A stretch of DNA of 64,000 nucleotides from Natronomonas marina (GTDB taxonomy: Archaea > Halobacteriota > Halobacteria > Halobacteriales > Haloarculaceae), in the NCBI RefSeq assembly GCF_024298905.1, contig NZ_CP101154.1, positions 2,728,001 through 2,792,000 on the forward strand. Direction: 5' to 3'. Shown one piece after another: positions 25,478 to 35,400 of the stretch. A program made the position numbers and the translations under genes. The notes beneath the pieces are model-generated. The model had not been told where the DNA came from. It searched no databases and saw only the letters and a list, made by a program, of their open reading frames with translations. The first letter of the stretch is position 1. Each line of letters starts with the position of its first letter.

Positions 25478-26964
25478 CGCTCGACTGCCTCCAGGGTGAA
25501 CGCCGAGTGCTCCTCGAGAGCGGCGTCGATGGCGGTGACCAGCGCCCGGCCCTTGTCGAGCGTCTCCTCGAACTCGTCGTCGGGATTCGAGTCGTGGACG
25601 ACGCCGGCGCCGACCCGCAGGTAGTAGGTCCCCCCGTGCCGGACGAGCGTCCGGATGACGATGTTGAGCGTCGCCCGGTCGTCGAAGCCGAAGACGCCGA
25701 CGGAACCGGTGTACGGTCCTCGCCGTGTCGTCTCCACCTCGTCGATTATCTCCATCGTCCGGGGCTTGGGCGCGCCGGTGATGGTGCCGCCGGGGAAGAC
25801 GGCCGCGACGGCGTCGGCGACCGAGCAGTCCTCGCGGCGCCGGCCCTCGACGAGGCTGACCAGGTGCATCACCTCCGAGTAGCGGTCGACCCGGCGGTAC
25901 TCGGGCACGTCGACGGAGCCGAACTCGCTGACCTTGCCGAGGTCGTTTCGCTCGAGATCGACGAGCATCGCGTGTTCGGCCCGCTCCTTCTCGTCGGCCA
26001 GCAGGTCCGTCTCGAGATCGTCGTCCGCCTCGGGCGTCTCGCCCCTCGGTCGGGTCCCGGCGATGGGTTCGGTCAGCAGGCGGTCGCCCTCGACGTCGAG
26101 CAGCAGTTCGGGACTCGCGCTCACGAGGTCGACACCAGGGAACTCGACGAGCGCCGAGTACGGCGCCGGGTTCACCCGTCGGAGCGCGGCGTACGCCTCG
26201 ACGGGGTGGACCGTCGCCGGGGCGGAGAGCCGCTGGGAGACGTTCGCCTGGAAGGTGTCGCCGTCGCGGACGTACTCCTTGACGGTCCGTACCCGGTCGG
26301 TGAACACCTCGCGGGAGGTACCGGCGGTGAAGGTGGCCCGACCGCTGGCGGTCGCCCCGCGACCGACCGACCGGTCGCCCGCCACCGCCCGGGCCACGAG
26401 GTTGCGGGCGTGACCGACCGCCCACTCGTAGGCGGCGTCGACCGACGCGTGGTCGCAGAGCCGCGGACACGCCGTCACCCGCAGGGTCGCCTCGGCCGTC
26501 CACGGCTCCTCCCAGGCGGCGACGCGGTCGTACTTCGCAAGCTGGAGCCGGGGCAGTTCCCGGTCGTCGTCGGTCGTTTCGGGCAACGACTCCAGTTCCC
26601 GAGCGACGTCGTAGGAGAGCCAGCCGAACAGTCCGCAGGGGTACGGCACGTCACAGTCGCCGCGGCGAAGCGCCTCTCCGTCGAGTGCGTTCGCCAGGGC
26701 GTCGACGGACGGCGACCCGCCATCGATGGAGGCGGCGTCGGCGGAGACGGTCACCCGCTCGACCGCGTCGGTGGCGAAGTACCCCCAGCCCGACTGCCCG
26801 CCGGTCGTCTCGAGGAAGACATCGTTGCCGTCGCCGCGACGGGCGCGTCGGTACGCCTCGAAGGGGTCGGCGACGCGGACGCGGAGTTCGACCGGCACCC
26901 GCGCCTCGGGGGGCGCGTCCGCGGCCGTCTCGCGGAAGGCCGCCCGGTCGGTAACGACTCGCAT
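25474..26964 (-). CDS. pabB: Aminodeoxychorismate/anthranilate synthase component I
   Basis: A 496-aa chorismate-utilising enzyme. The C-terminal half has the family motifs [68 protein letters not shown] and [19 protein letters not shown]. It converts chorismate with ammonia from component [11 protein letters not shown] with Ala after Ile is the usual motif variant in TrpE/PabB. It is the first gene of the pabB-pabA-pabC operon. A TATA-like GCGTTACCG on the minus strand is about 26 bp upstream, consistent with a leaderless start. Confidence 0.9.
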   Translation of the reverse strand: MRVVTDRAAFRETAADAPPEARVPVELRVRVADPFEAYRRARRGDGNDVFLETTGGQSGWGYFATDAVERVTVSADAASIDGGSPSVDALANALDGEALRRGDCDVPYPCGLFGWLSYDVARELESLPETTDDDRELPRLQLAKYDRVAAWEEPWTAEATLRVTACPRLCDHASVDAAYEWAVGHARNLVARAVAGDRSVGRGATASGRATFTAGTSREVFTDRVRTVKEYVRDGDTFQANVSQRLSAPATVHPVEAYAALRRVNPAPYSALVEFPGVDLVSASPELLLDVEGDRLLTEPIAGTRPRGETPEADDDLETDLLADEKERAEHAMLVDLERNDLGKVSEFGSVDVPEYRRVDRYSEVMHLVSLVEGRRREDCSVADAVAAVFPGGTITGAPKPRTMEIIDEVETTRRGPYTGSVGVFGFDDRATLNIVIRTLVRHGGTYYLRVGAGVVHDSNPDDEFEETLDKGRALVTAIDAALEEHSAFTLEAVER

Positions 26965-27003
26965 TGCCGGAGGCAGGCGACGGAGCGGTAACGCTCTTGC
27001 GGT

Positions 27004-27579
27004 CTACAGCTCCGCGGCGCGGTCCTGCCAGCGGCCGATTCGCTTCGCGGACAGCTCCGTGCTGTCGGCGAGTTCCTCGGGGTCGGCCGCGAGCAACTGG
27101 GCGACCGTCTCGATGCCGGCGTCCTCGAGCCGTTCGGCGTAGGCCGGTCCGATGCCGCTGACCTCCTCGACGGGGACGGCGCCGTCACCGCCGTCCTCCG
27201 GAGCGTCGGGAGTGTCCTCCGAGGTCGGGCCGGCGGCCTCGGCTGGCTCGGCGGCGGCCTCCTCCTCGGGCGGTTCCTCGGTCAGCGAGCCGGTCGACGC
27301 CGACGCCGAAGTGCCCGCCGCGACGGCCTCGTCCGGTGTTTCGGCGTCGGGGTCGGGTTCGTCGGCATCCTCGTCCGTCGAGGCGGCGCCGACGGCCTCG
27401 GCCGGCTCGGCAGCGCCGTCGCCGTCCTCCGATTCGTCGGTCACCGAACCGGTCGACGCCGACGCCGAGGTGCCCGCGGCGGCCGCCTCGCCGGATTCCC
27501 GTTCGACCGTCACGTCGGTCCCGCTGGAGGAATCGGAGCTCTCCAGCCCCAGAACCGATCGGATCAGCTTGAACACCAT
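27004..27579 (-). CDS. Helix-hairpin-helix protein with acidic repeat linker
   Basis: A 191-aa protein. A short N-terminus (MVFKLIRSVLGLESSDSS) is followed by a very acidic, Ala-rich linker that contains two near copies of AAGTSASASTGS(V/L)T. The C-terminal 55 residues form an HhH domain: VEEVSGIGPAYAERLEDAGIETVAQLLAADPEELA. HhH domains of this kind bind nucleic acids non-specifically or mediate protein contacts. Start at 27579, with a TTTAAG TATA-like box about 29 bp upstream. The specific role is unknown. Confidence 0.8.
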   Translation of the reverse strand: MVFKLIRSVLGLESSDSSSGTDVTVERESGEAAAAGTSASASTGSVTDESEDGDGAAEPAEAVGAASTDEDADEPDPDAETPDEAVAAGTSASASTGSLTEEPPEEEAAAEPAEAAGPTSEDTPDAPEDGGDGAVPVEEVSGIGPAYAERLEDAGIETVAQLLAADPEELADSTELSAKRIGRWQDRAAEL

Positions 27580-27639
27580 ATGTACGAGGGAAGCATCGGC
27601 TCGCACTTAAACCCGGCCACCGCCGGAGGCACCGGACCG

Positions 27640-28434
27640 CTACAGCGCCGCGCGCAGCGCCCGGTTCATCGCCTCAACGGGCGCCGTCCGGTCGGTCCAC
27701 AGCTCGAAGGCCTCGACCCCCTGGAACAGCAGCATCCAGGCGCCGTCGATGGTTCTCGCGCCGGCCGCCGCCGCTTCCCGGAGGAGCCTCGTCTCGAGCG
27801 GCGCGTACACCGCATCGAGGACGGCGAGGTCGCCGTGGAGTGCGTCGGCCGGAACGGGCGTTTCGTCGGACTCCATGCCGACGCTCGTGGCGTTGACCAG
27901 CAGGTCGGCATCGGCGAGCAGTTCACCGAGGGCGTCGAGACCGTGGGCGTCGGCACCCGGCACCTCCTCGGCGAGCGCCTCGGCCCGCGGGACGGTCCGG
28001 TTGGCGACCCGGACGGACACCCCGGCGTCGGCGAGTGCGAAGGCGGCCGCGCGGCCGGCCCCGCCCGCCCCGACGACGACCGCCGTCCCCGACAGGTCGA
28101 CGTCGTGATACTCGAACGCGCGCGTGACGCCCGCGGCGTCGGTGTTGTGGCCCGTCGGCTCCCCGTCGAAGTCGACCGTGTTGACCGCGCCGATCCGTTC
28201 CGCCAGCGGGTCCGGGTCGACGAGCGGGAGGACCGACTCCTTGAACGGGATGGTGACGTTCAGCCCGCGGACGCCGAGGGCGCTGGCGCCCTCGATGGCC
28301 AGGCCGAGTCGCTCCTCGGTCGGCTCGAACGTCACGTAGCGGGCGTCCATGTCCAGTTCCTCGTAGGCCGCCTCGTGCATCGGTGGCGACACCGAGTGTT
28401 CGACCGGATTGCCGACGAGACCGAAGACATCCAT
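27640..28434 (-). CDS. aroE: Shikimate 5-dehydrogenase
   Basis: A 264-aa NADP-dependent enzyme of the shikimate pathway, reducing 3-dehydroshikimate. It opens [24 protein letters not shown] (the substrate-binding SxS), has LNVTIPFKE with the catalytic Lys, [11 protein letters not shown] and the NADP motif [15 protein letters not shown], followed by [10 protein letters not shown]. Full length. The start at 28434 is supported by homology and a TATA-like GCTTATG about 27 bp upstream on the minus strand. It lies near the pab operon, which uses the chorismate end-product of this pathway. Confidence 0.95.
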   Translation of the reverse strand: MDVFGLVGNPVEHSVSPPMHEAAYEELDMDARYVTFEPTEERLGLAIEGASALGVRGLNVTIPFKESVLPLVDPDPLAERIGAVNTVDFDGEPTGHNTDAAGVTRAFEYHDVDLSGTAVVVGAGGAGRAAAFALADAGVSVRVANRTVPRAEALAEEVPGADAHGLDALGELLADADLLVNATSVGMESDETPVPADALHGDLAVLDAVYAPLETRLLREAAAAGARTIDGAWMLLFQGVEAFELWTDRTAPVEAMNRALRAAL

Positions 28435-28845
28435 ACCGGCGTTGGCCCGGCCGCCGGCATAAGCGTTCTCGACCTGAAAGCGCGGACAACGCGAAGGTCG
28501 ACGGCCAGCAGCCGCAACGACCGTTCGATACGACCAGAGAGGACCCCTGGATGAACCCCGATCAGCGTAAACGAGACACCACGATAGAGAACCCGACGTG
28601 GACACGACGAATCGAGTCTCAGACCGGCCAGATATAGTAATCTCCAGAAGTATCTACTCACACTCCTCTCTGAATCTCTGAGGGCGGACAGGAAACACCG
28701 GTTTTCGGCTGGTTGCCCTGCAAAGACTTCCAGATTCTACTATAGGTGGACGGAGTTCGGACAGCCGGTCACGGTCGGGAGTCCCGGATTCGTCACACGG
28801 GCTCGGACGGACCGTGTCCCGTCGAACCGCGGTCCGATCGGTGCA
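28435..28845. other. Intergenic region with MITE-like inverted repeats
   Basis: No credible gene. It contains the aroE promoter at its left end and a 112-bp segment (28633-28744) bounded by imperfect inverted repeats. The remainder, about 28745-28845, has no recognisable structure. Confidence 0.45.
28633..28744. repeat. Possible MITE: 112 bp with terminal inverted repeats
   Basis: The left end TATAGTAATCTCCAGAAGT matches the reverse complement of the right end (TATAGTAGAATCTGGAAGT) with small gaps. The interior has no ORF. Haloarchaeal genomes carry many such non-autonomous elements, but the matching insertion sequence could not be named and no clear target duplication is seen. Confidence 0.4.
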
Positions 28846-29514
28846 TCATTTCCGATGGTTCCGATCGACGGACACGCGGAGGGTATCGCCGATGAGCGTA
28901 TGCTGCGCCCGGCGGAGCCGGTCGGACAGCGAGGAGGTCGATATTCCGAGTTTCGCAGCGACGTCCGTCATCGACGTGTCGCGTGGAAGGTCGAAGTACC
29001 CCATCTCCCAGGCGGTGACGAGTGTCTCGTACTGTTTCGGGGTGAGGCCGAACTTGCTCCCAGGGCGGGCGTAGGACCGTTCGTGGAGCCGGATGAGATC
29101 GAACGAGAACCCCCGTTCTCGGAGGTGATCGGTGAAGCCCGCGATGTTCTCGCGGGCGTCGAACCGCATCCGCAGGAGCCAGCCGTCGGTGGAGCCCGTG
29201 GCCTTGAGGATCGACGCCCCGTCGCGCGTGTAACTGTAGGCGAGCGCCTCGACGTGATCACGCCACTCGGCGAGGTACATCGTCATGCCGTCGGACTCGT
29301 GGACTCGCTGCAGGTCGCCGATCGAATCGTCCTCCCGGGCAACCGACTCGAAGGCGTCGTTGGAGACGCCCGTGGCCACGAAGTACGGCGTGAGATACTC
29401 CTCGTCGGTGGCGACGACGCGGTCGATGTCGATAACTAACGCCGGCTCCGCGGTGAATGTCTCGGCCAACACCAGCGCGTCCGTGGGAACCCGGAACTCG
29501 CCGAAGACGCTCAT
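28846..29514 (-). CDS. Bat-like regulator with C-terminal HTH_10 domain
   Basis: A 222-aa transcription factor of the bacterio-opsin-activator family. The N-terminal 150 residues resemble the Bat ligand-binding region: MSVFGEFRVPTDALVLAETF and YLAEWRDHVEALAYSYTRDGASIL. The C-terminal HTH_10 has FGLTPKQYETLVTAWEMGYFDLPRDTSMTDVAAKLGIS followed by SSLSDRLRRAQ. Such regulators control many haloarchaeal genes in response to light, oxygen or unknown signals. The ATG at 29514 is preferred over 29556 because MSVFGEF is the usual start. Its target may be the divergent membrane protease at 29712. Confidence 0.88.
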   Translation of the reverse strand: MSVFGEFRVPTDALVLAETFTAEPALVIDIDRVVATDEEYLTPYFVATGVSNDAFESVAREDDSIGDLQRVHESDGMTMYLAEWRDHVEALAYSYTRDGASILKATGSTDGWLLRMRFDARENIAGFTDHLRERGFSFDLIRLHERSYARPGSKFGLTPKQYETLVTAWEMGYFDLPRDTSMTDVAAKLGISTSSLSDRLRRAQHTLIGDTLRVSVDRNHRK

Positions 29515-29649
29515 AACCCGAGGACGGTCCCCAGCCACGTTAGTAGTCGCCGCCAACCGTTGCTCGCTGGTGGCGTGCTGTACACCCTATCCGACGGAGG
29601 CTGTCGGTTCGGGCCCTCGGACCGGCCACCATGGGTAGCGGCGACCGGG

Positions 29650-29657
29650 TATATAAG
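29650..29657 (+). promoter_or_regulatory. TATA box for the first CPBP protease
   Basis: GTATATAAG, a strong archaeal TATA box. Transcription would begin near 29677, giving a leader of about 35 nt before the ATG at 29712. This excludes the longer reading frame that starts at 29631. Confidence 0.6.
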
Positions 29658-29711
29658 CCACGGACGGATACGGGGTGCGAACCCTTGGGTTACTGGCACG
29701 TCTCTACCAGC

Positions 29712-30533
29712 ATGACAACCGTCGTAGACCGTCGTCCGGTAGCTTTCGCCGTCGGGACCCTCGGGTTCATCGTCGCCCTGTTCGTCGGCACCCGTCTCGT
29801 GTTGAGCGCCGCCGTTCCGAGCCTCACGGTCGACGGCATCTCCCTGGTCACGAACTGGCTCCTCGTCGCCGTCGTCGTCGGACTCGTCGCGTGGCTCGGC
29901 TGGTGGGGCAAGATCCGCCTGACTGCACCGGTCGACCGCCGTGCGCTCGTGTATCTCGTGCCGCTGTTCGGGTTCGTGGCTCTCCCGTTCGCGTTCGGGG
30001 TCGCCATCCCCGACGTTTCGCTCGTCGAGGGAGTGACGCTCTCCGGGTGGGTCGCGTTACTCGTCATCGTCGTCGGGAGTGCCCTGGGAGCCGGTATCAG
30101 CGAGGAGATCCTCTACCGAGGGGTACTCCTCCGGGCGCTCGAATCGAAGGGCAGGGTGTTCGCCGCGCTCGTCACGGCCGCTCTCTTCGCACTGACGCAC
30201 GTCTCGCAGGTCGTCTTCGGCGCGTCGATCGGGGACTGGCTGGTCGGGGTCGTCCTCATGATCCCGATGGCGATCGGTCTCGCGGCCGTCGCGTTCCGAC
30301 TCGGGAGCCTCTGGCCACTCATCGTCTGGCACGTCGCAGCCGACATCGCCCTTCCGCTGGTGCCCGCCACGATTGGGGCTGCCGCGACGACGCGGTTCGT
30401 CCTCGCGTATCTCGGTCTCTCGCTGGTCGTCGGGCTGATGGGCGCCTGGCTCCTCTGGCAGGACCGGCGCGTCGTTGATGCCGATGAACACGCTGACGGC
30501 AGCACCGACCCGCTCGAACGGACCTCGGGATAG
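29712..30533 (+). CDS. CPBP-family intramembrane metalloprotease 1
   Basis: A 273-aa multi-span membrane protein of the CAAX-protease/bacteriocin-processing (Abi) family. The key motif ISEEILYRGVLL (EExxxR) lies near residue 135, followed by FALTHVSQ (FxxxH) and IVWHVAADI (HxxxD/N). About eight hydrophobic segments. Such proteins cleave substrates within membranes or act in signalling; the haloarchaeal targets are not known. A second member lies 265 bp downstream, suggesting a local duplication of ancient date. Confidence 0.88.
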   Translation: MTTVVDRRPVAFAVGTLGFIVALFVGTRLVLSAAVPSLTVDGISLVTNWLLVAVVVGLVAWLGWWGKIRLTAPVDRRALVYLVPLFGFVALPFAFGVAIPDVSLVEGVTLSGWVALLVIVVGSALGAGISEEILYRGVLLRALESKGRVFAALVTAALFALTHVSQVVFGASIGDWLVGVVLMIPMAIGLAAVAFRLGSLWPLIVWHVAADIALPLVPATIGAAATTRFVLAYLGLSLVVGLMGAWLLWQDRRVVDADEHADGSTDPLERTSG

Positions 30534-30677
30534 ATCGGCGCTCCAACCTCCAACGGCCCCTATCCGACACACGATACGAACGACCAACACATTCCGCGGT
30601 CGTCGACTCCAGCCGCCGTCCGGTATTTGGTGTTCGATACGACCGATCTAACTACTACGTATCCGATTCTTCGATTT

Positions 30678-30710
30678 CGACAGTAGTACTCCGACAGTAG
30701 TATTTAAACC
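30678..30710 (+). promoter_or_regulatory. Promoter with direct repeats before the second CPBP protease
   Basis: Two exact copies of CGACAGTAGTA (30678-30688 and 30692-30702), 14 bp apart, lead into a TATA box TATTTAAAC (30701-30709). The second copy overlaps the TATA box, so a regulator bound there could block or recruit TFB/TBP. Confidence 0.45.
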
Positions 30711-30797
30711 GCGGACAGGTCCGACGGCCCCATTCACTGGCGGTGCGGACGTAGAGAAAACCGAGCGTACAGACGCATCGTGCCGCTCCGCAGCATC

Positions 30798-31571
30798 ATG
30801 TCAACACCTACACAGAATCAGTCGAACGTCCAGCCCACCCGGAACGATAGTCCACGACGGGCGGTCCTCGTCGCTCTGGGGCTGCTTGTCGCCGCGGCGA
30901 TACCGCCGCTTGCCCTCGTCGAGGGCTTCAAGCTCCTCCAGAGACAGCTCGGGTACGGCGGCGACCTCGCCATCACGTACATCGGAGGCGGCCTCATCGC
31001 GTCGCTCGCCGTGGGCCTCCTCGGCGTTGCCTACCACCGCTTCCATCCGGTCACCGTCCACGCGCCGAGGTGGCTCCCGACGGTGCGCGAGACGGGCTGG
31101 ATACTTGGGGGTATGGTCCTCTCTATCGCGGCCGCGATCCTGATCGGTATCGGCGGCCAACTGGTAGGCGCGGTTCAGCCGACGAACTTCATCACCGCCG
31201 CGGCCGCCGAACGCCCCGTCCTGGTGTACGGACTGGCACTGTTCGCCGTCCTGTTCATCCTCGCTCCCATCGAGGAGTACTTCTACCGCGGCATCGTCCA
31301 GGGCCGCCTCCGCGAACGGATGGGCCCCGTTCCCGCAATCGGCATCGTCTCGGTCGGGTTCGCACTCGGTCATGTGCCGAGCTACTGGATCGGTGGGTCC
31401 GACCTGCTCTCGCTGGGCGTTCTCGTGGCCCTCGTGAACATCGCCGCCGCGTCTGTCATCCTCGGCGCCATCTACGAGCGCACGGAGAACCTCGTCGTGG
31501 TCATCCTGGTCCACGGACTGGTCAACGCCATCGGTATCGGGCTGGCACTGGTCGCCGCTCTCGGAGCGTGA
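30798..31571 (+). CDS. CPBP-family intramembrane metalloprotease 2
   Basis: A 257-aa membrane protein with the CPBP motif PIEEYFYRGIVQGRLRERMG (EExxxR), FALGHVPSYW and LVHGLVNAIGI, the histidines expected for the metal site. Seven to eight TM segments. The ATG at 30798 was chosen over the GTG at 30780; both leave a leader of 50-70 nt after the TATA box at 30701. It is similar in type but not closely related in sequence to the protease upstream. Confidence 0.87.
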   Translation: MSTPTQNQSNVQPTRNDSPRRAVLVALGLLVAAAIPPLALVEGFKLLQRQLGYGGDLAITYIGGGLIASLAVGLLGVAYHRFHPVTVHAPRWLPTVRETGWILGGMVLSIAAAILIGIGGQLVGAVQPTNFITAAAAERPVLVYGLALFAVLFILAPIEEYFYRGIVQGRLRERMGPVPAIGIVSVGFALGHVPSYWIGGSDLLSLGVLVALVNIAAASVILGAIYERTENLVVVILVHGLVNAIGIGLALVAALGA

Positions 31572-31986
31572 TCGGGAGAGGAATCGCCCTTTGTCTACGT
31601 CTCGTCGGCGTGGACGTCACCGTTGTCGTCGGCGTCCTGTGGCTGTACGGTACGGCATCCTTCACCCGTCCACGGACCCCGGAAGCCAGCCCTGCCGTCG
31701 AGCGGTGACCGAGAATCGCATCGAGTGCTCGGCCGGGGGCCGACGAGTGCGTACCGTCCGTACTTGGTGTGGATCGCCCGACGGTACGAGTTCTCGACGC
31801 ACAGTTGGACGGCGGGGAACTCGACCCGGCCCGGTACCGAGTGATAAATCGGATAGCGCGATATAGAACCCGCAATCGGCGGTATCGGACGGACACAGGA
31901 GACGTGGCTCCCTCGGCACGCGTCGGGGCCACACAGGTCCGATCCGAGACCACCGCGGCTTTACCGGGGCGGTCCCGAGTGGCGGT
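31572..31986. other. Gene-free intergenic region
   Basis: No supported ORF on either strand. There is a modest AT-rich patch near 31840-31865, and a TATA-like GCTTTACC about 29 bp before the dtdA start. Nothing else recognised. Confidence 0.4.
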
Positions 31987-33312
31987 ATGCTCGCTGTCGT
32001 CGTCTCCCGCGCCGATTCTGCCTCCTCCCACATCGGCGACCACCTGCTCGAGTTGGCATCGTGGACGGAACACGAAGACGAAACGAGGAGCGACGCCGAG
32101 GGCGGCGGCACCTACTACCGCACCGAGGGCGCGGAACTCCGGACCTTCGAGGACCTCCACCTGCACCTCGATGGGGCCGCCGCGGCCTTCGAGGACCCCG
32201 ACCTGCTGGTCTTCGCCTCGAGACACTCCGGGGAGACCGGGCCGCTGTTGACCGCCCACGCGACCGGCAACTTCGGGCCGGCCGAGTACGGCGGCGGAGC
32301 GGGGTCACTCGCCCGCGCCGCGCCGAACGCGCTGCGAGCGGTCCGACAGGCGTTCGCCGAGCACGCTCCCGAGGGCTACGACGTCGGCATCGAGTGCACC
32401 CACCACGGCCCGAGCACCGTCGGCCGCCCGTCGCTTTTCGTCGAGTTGGGCAGCGGCGAAGACGAGTGGGCCGACCCCGAGGGTGCGGAAGCGGTCGCCC
32501 GCTCGATTCTGGACCTTCGGGGCGTCGCCCCGACCGACTACCGGACGGTCGTCGGCTTCGGCGGCGGTCACTACGCCCCCCGGTTCGACCGCGTACTCGC
32601 CGAGACGGACTGGCGGGTCGGCCACGTCGCCGCCGACTGGGCGCTGGAGGCGATGGGCGACCCCCGGGAGGCGAAGGCAGTCGTCGGAAAGGCCTTCACG
32701 ACGAGCGGGACCGAGTTCGCCCTCGTCGACGGCGACCGGCCGCGGCTGGTCGAGGTCATCGAGGAACTGGGCTTCGAGACGGTCTCGGAGACGTGGCTCC
32801 GGGAGACGACGGCGGTCCCGCTGGAACTGGTCGAGCGGGTCGAAGAGGCGCTGTCGAGAATCGACAACGGCCTCCGTTTCGGGACCCCGGCCGAGGGGTA
32901 CGACGGCGAGTTCGTGGCCGCCGACCTGCCGGCCGAACTACTGGAGGAGGCGACCGGTATCGACCGCGAGGCGGTCCGCGAGGCCGTCGACGGCCGGGCG
33001 CTGGCCTACGAGACAAGCGAGGGCGGGACGGTCGTCGCCGGACCGGTCGCACTCGCGGACGACGGCGACCGACGGGGAATCGTCGAGGCCCTGGCCGCGG
33101 TGCTGGAGGCGAAGTACGACACCGTCGAGGTGCGCGACGACGAGGTGGTCGCCGCCCGCGAGACGTTCGACCCCGCGCTGGCCCGCGAGGCCGGCGTCGA
33201 GGAGGGACCGGCGTTCGGCCGCCTCGCCGACGGAGAGACCGTCGAGGTCGGCGGCGAGACGGTCGACCCCGCCGACGTCCGGAGCGCGCGCGAGCGTCGC
33301 TTCCCGCTCTGA
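31987..33312 (+). CDS. dtdA: D-aminoacyl-tRNA deacylase
   Basis: A 441-aa archaeal/plant-type (GEK1) deacylase that removes D-amino acids from mischarged tRNA. Motifs include [31 protein letters not shown] near residues 75-105, [23 protein letters not shown], and [13 protein letters not shown], which carry the conserved His residues of the metal site. The start at 31987 fits homology and a leaderless promoter. The C-terminal 160 residues (from about 280) form the extra domain frequent in haloarchaeal members. Confidence 0.93.
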   Translation: MLAVVVSRADSASSHIGDHLLELASWTEHEDETRSDAEGGGTYYRTEGAELRTFEDLHLHLDGAAAAFEDPDLLVFASRHSGETGPLLTAHATGNFGPAEYGGGAGSLARAAPNALRAVRQAFAEHAPEGYDVGIECTHHGPSTVGRPSLFVELGSGEDEWADPEGAEAVARSILDLRGVAPTDYRTVVGFGGGHYAPRFDRVLAETDWRVGHVAADWALEAMGDPREAKAVVGKAFTTSGTEFALVDGDRPRLVEVIEELGFETVSETWLRETTAVPLELVERVEEALSRIDNGLRFGTPAEGYDGEFVAADLPAELLEEATGIDREAVREAVDGRALAYETSEGGTVVAGPVALADDGDRRGIVEALAAVLEAKYDTVEVRDDEVVAARETFDPALAREAGVEEGPAFGRLADGETVEVGGETVDPADVRSARERRFPL

Positions 33313-33418
33313 GCCGCCGCCGTTTTTGTATCGTCGTCTTTGGTTTATACCTCGAAACGAACCGCACCCCCTCGACGGGCCGATATCGTCCGACGAGCGT
33401 CAGACATGGGGGAAAGAT

Positions 33419-33427
33419 ACTTTAATC
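33419..33427 (+). promoter_or_regulatory. TATA box of ftsZ1
   Basis: ACTTTAATC centred about 29 bp before the ATG at 33452, giving a near-leaderless ftsZ1 transcript. A T-rich stretch (TTTTTG at 33322-33327) after dtdA probably terminates the upstream gene. Confidence 0.5.
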
Positions 33428-33451
33428 GCGTGCGCAACAGCGGCAGGCATA

Positions 33452-34612
33452 ATGGACTCGATTATCGAGGATGCCATTGACGAAGCCGAAGAGGATGGGG
33501 AGGCGTCGGCCGGGGAGCCGGCGTCGGCCGATTCCAACGGTGCGAGCACGGACGTGAAGGGGTCCGGCACGATGACCGACGACGAGCTCGCAAGCGTCGT
33601 CAAGGACCTCGAGACGAACATCACGGTCGTCGGCTGCGGTGGCGCCGGCGGCAACACCGTCACCCGGATGTCCGAGGCCGGCATCCACGGCGCGAAGCTG
33701 GTCGCCGCCAACACCGACGCCCAGCACCTTGCAAACGAGGTCGATGCCGACACGAAGATCCTCATCGGTCGGCAGCGAACCGGCGGCCGCGGCGCCGGCT
33801 CCGTCCCGAAGATCGGCGAAGAGGCCGCCCAGGAGAACATCGACGACATCTCCCAGGAGATAGACGACTCCGACATGGTGTTCGTCACCGCCGGACTCGG
33901 CGGCGGCACCGGCACCGGGTCGGCCCCGGTCGTCGCACAGGCCGCCCAGGACGCCGGCGCCCTGACCATCGCCATCGTCACCATCCCGTTCACCGCCGAG
34001 GGCGAGCGGCGCCGCGCCAACGCCGACGCCGGCCTCGAGCGGCTCCGGGCCGTCGCCGACACCGTCATCGTGATCCCGAACGACCGGCTCCTCGATTACG
34101 CCCCGAACATGCCGCTGCAGGACGCCTTCAAGATCTGTGACCGCGTCCTGATGCGGTCGGTCAAGGGCATGACCGAACTCATCACCAAGCCCGGACTGGT
34201 CAACGTCGACTTCGCCGACGTCAAGACCATCATGGAGAACGGCGGCGTCGCCATGATCGGCCTCGGCGAGTCCGACTCCGAGAACAAGGCCCAGGATTCG
34301 ATCCGGTCGGCGCTGCGGTCGCCGCTGCTCGACGTCGAGTTCGACGGCGCCTCCAGCGCCCTCGTGAACGTCGTCGGCGGTCCCGACATGTCGATCGACG
34401 AGGCCGAGGGCGTCGTCGAGGAGATCTACGACCGCATCGACCCCGACGCCCGCATCATCTGGGGCGCCTCCGTCGACCAGGAGTTCGACGGCAAGATGGA
34501 GACGATGATCGTCGTCACCGGCGTCGACAGCCCCCAGATTTACGGCAAGAGCGAGGTCGAAGAGGAGCGGGCCGCGACCGCGTCGGGCGACGACATCGAC
34601 TACGTCGAGTAA
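33452..34612 (+). CDS. ftsZ1: Cell division protein FtsZ1
   Basis: A 386-aa tubulin-like GTPase. An acidic N-terminal extension of about 50 residues precedes [19 protein letters not shown]. The GTP signature [16 protein letters not shown] and the catalytic loop [11 protein letters not shown] are intact. Haloarchaea have two main FtsZ proteins; the [14 protein letters not shown] start and position upstream of secE-spt5 fit FtsZ1, which organises the division ring. A leaderless promoter precedes it. Confidence 0.95.
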   Translation: MDSIIEDAIDEAEEDGEASAGEPASADSNGASTDVKGSGTMTDDELASVVKDLETNITVVGCGGAGGNTVTRMSEAGIHGAKLVAANTDAQHLANEVDADTKILIGRQRTGGRGAGSVPKIGEEAAQENIDDISQEIDDSDMVFVTAGLGGGTGTGSAPVVAQAAQDAGALTIAIVTIPFTAEGERRRANADAGLERLRAVADTVIVIPNDRLLDYAPNMPLQDAFKICDRVLMRSVKGMTELITKPGLVNVDFADVKTIMENGGVAMIGLGESDSENKAQDSIRSALRSPLLDVEFDGASSALVNVVGGPDMSIDEAEGVVEEIYDRIDPDARIIWGASVDQEFDGKMETMIVVTGVDSPQIYGKSEVEEERAATASGDDIDYVE

Positions 34613-34704
34613 GCCGGCGACGGCCGCCAGCGCCGCTATCGCCTGCGAGCGGGTCGTTCGGCGCAACCAACAGGTAGAAAACCCCCGAGACGGAACGGGG
34701 AGAC

Positions 34705-34878
34705 ATGAACACGCCGAAAGACCTGTCGTCCTACATTCGCGTGCTGAAACTGGCCAGCACGCCCTCCTGGGACGAGTTCTCGAAGGTGTCGACCATCGCG
34801 GGACTCGGCATCCTGCTCGTCGGCCTTCTCGGGTTCAGCATCTTCGCCATCATGTCGTTCGTTCCGGGAGGGCCCTGA
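34705..34878 (+). CDS. secE: Preprotein translocase subunit SecE
   Basis: A 57-aa protein: an amphipathic segment ([28 protein letters not shown]) followed by one TM helix ([18 protein letters not shown]). This is the archaeal SecE/Sec61-gamma pattern, including the conserved PSWDEF. It stabilises SecY in the protein-conducting channel. Its stop overlaps the Spt5 start (TGATG), as in most archaea. Confidence 0.92.
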   Translation: MNTPKDLSSYIRVLKLASTPSWDEFSKVSTIAGLGILLVGLLGFSIFAIMSFVPGGP

Positions 34879-35315
34879 TGGGCGTCTTCGCCGTCAAGAC
34901 CACGGCGAGCCAGGAGCGGACCGTCGCGGACATGATCATCAACCGCGAGGAGCCAGACATTCACGCCGCTCTGGCACCCGACTCGCTGACCAGTTACGTG
35001 ATGGTCGAGGCCGACGGGACGGCGGCCATCGAGCGGGCACTGGAGGACATCCCGCACGCCCGCAACCTCGTCCCCGGCAAGTCCTCAATCGCGGAGGTCG
35101 AGCACTTCCTCAGTCCCAAGCCGGACGTCGAGGGCATCGCCGAGGGCGACATCGTCGAACTCATCGCCGGGCCGTTCAAGGGCGAGAAGGCCCAGGTCCA
35201 GCGTATCGACGAGGGCAAGGATCAGGTCACGGTCGAACTCTACGAGGCGACCGTCCCCATCCCGGTCACCGTCCGCGGCGACCAGATTCGCGTGCTCGAC
35301 AGCGAGGAGCGATGA
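34878..35315 (+). CDS. spt5: Transcription elongation factor Spt5 (NusG)
   Basis: A 145-aa protein with a NusG N-terminal domain ([20 protein letters not shown]) and a KOW domain ([32 protein letters not shown]). It forms the processivity clamp on archaeal RNA polymerase with Spt4. It is translated from an ATG that overlaps the secE stop codon, so the two are coupled. Confidence 0.95.
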   Translation: MGVFAVKTTASQERTVADMIINREEPDIHAALAPDSLTSYVMVEADGTAAIERALEDIPHARNLVPGKSSIAEVEHFLSPKPDVEGIAEGDIVELIAGPFKGEKAQVQRIDEGKDQVTVELYEATVPIPVTVRGDQIRVLDSEER

Positions 35316-35316
35316 C

Positions 35317-35396
35317 GCGCTCCTCGGGCAGTTCGAGCGGGCGCAGCCCGCGAGAATATTCCGAAGAGCGCTGAAAGCGCTCCCCGGGCAGTTCGA
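35317..35396 (+). repeat. Paired hairpins between direct repeats after spt5
   Basis: Two near-identical 20-bp repeats (35317-35336 and 35377-35396, GCGCTCCTCGGGCAGTTCGA with one mismatch) flank two perfect hairpins: GCGGGC-GCA-GCCCGC (35337-35351) and GAGCGCT-GAA-AGCGCTC (35366-35382). The site begins right after the spt5 stop, so it may act in 3' end formation or mRNA protection. Confidence 0.5.
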
Positions 35397-35400
35397 TTTC

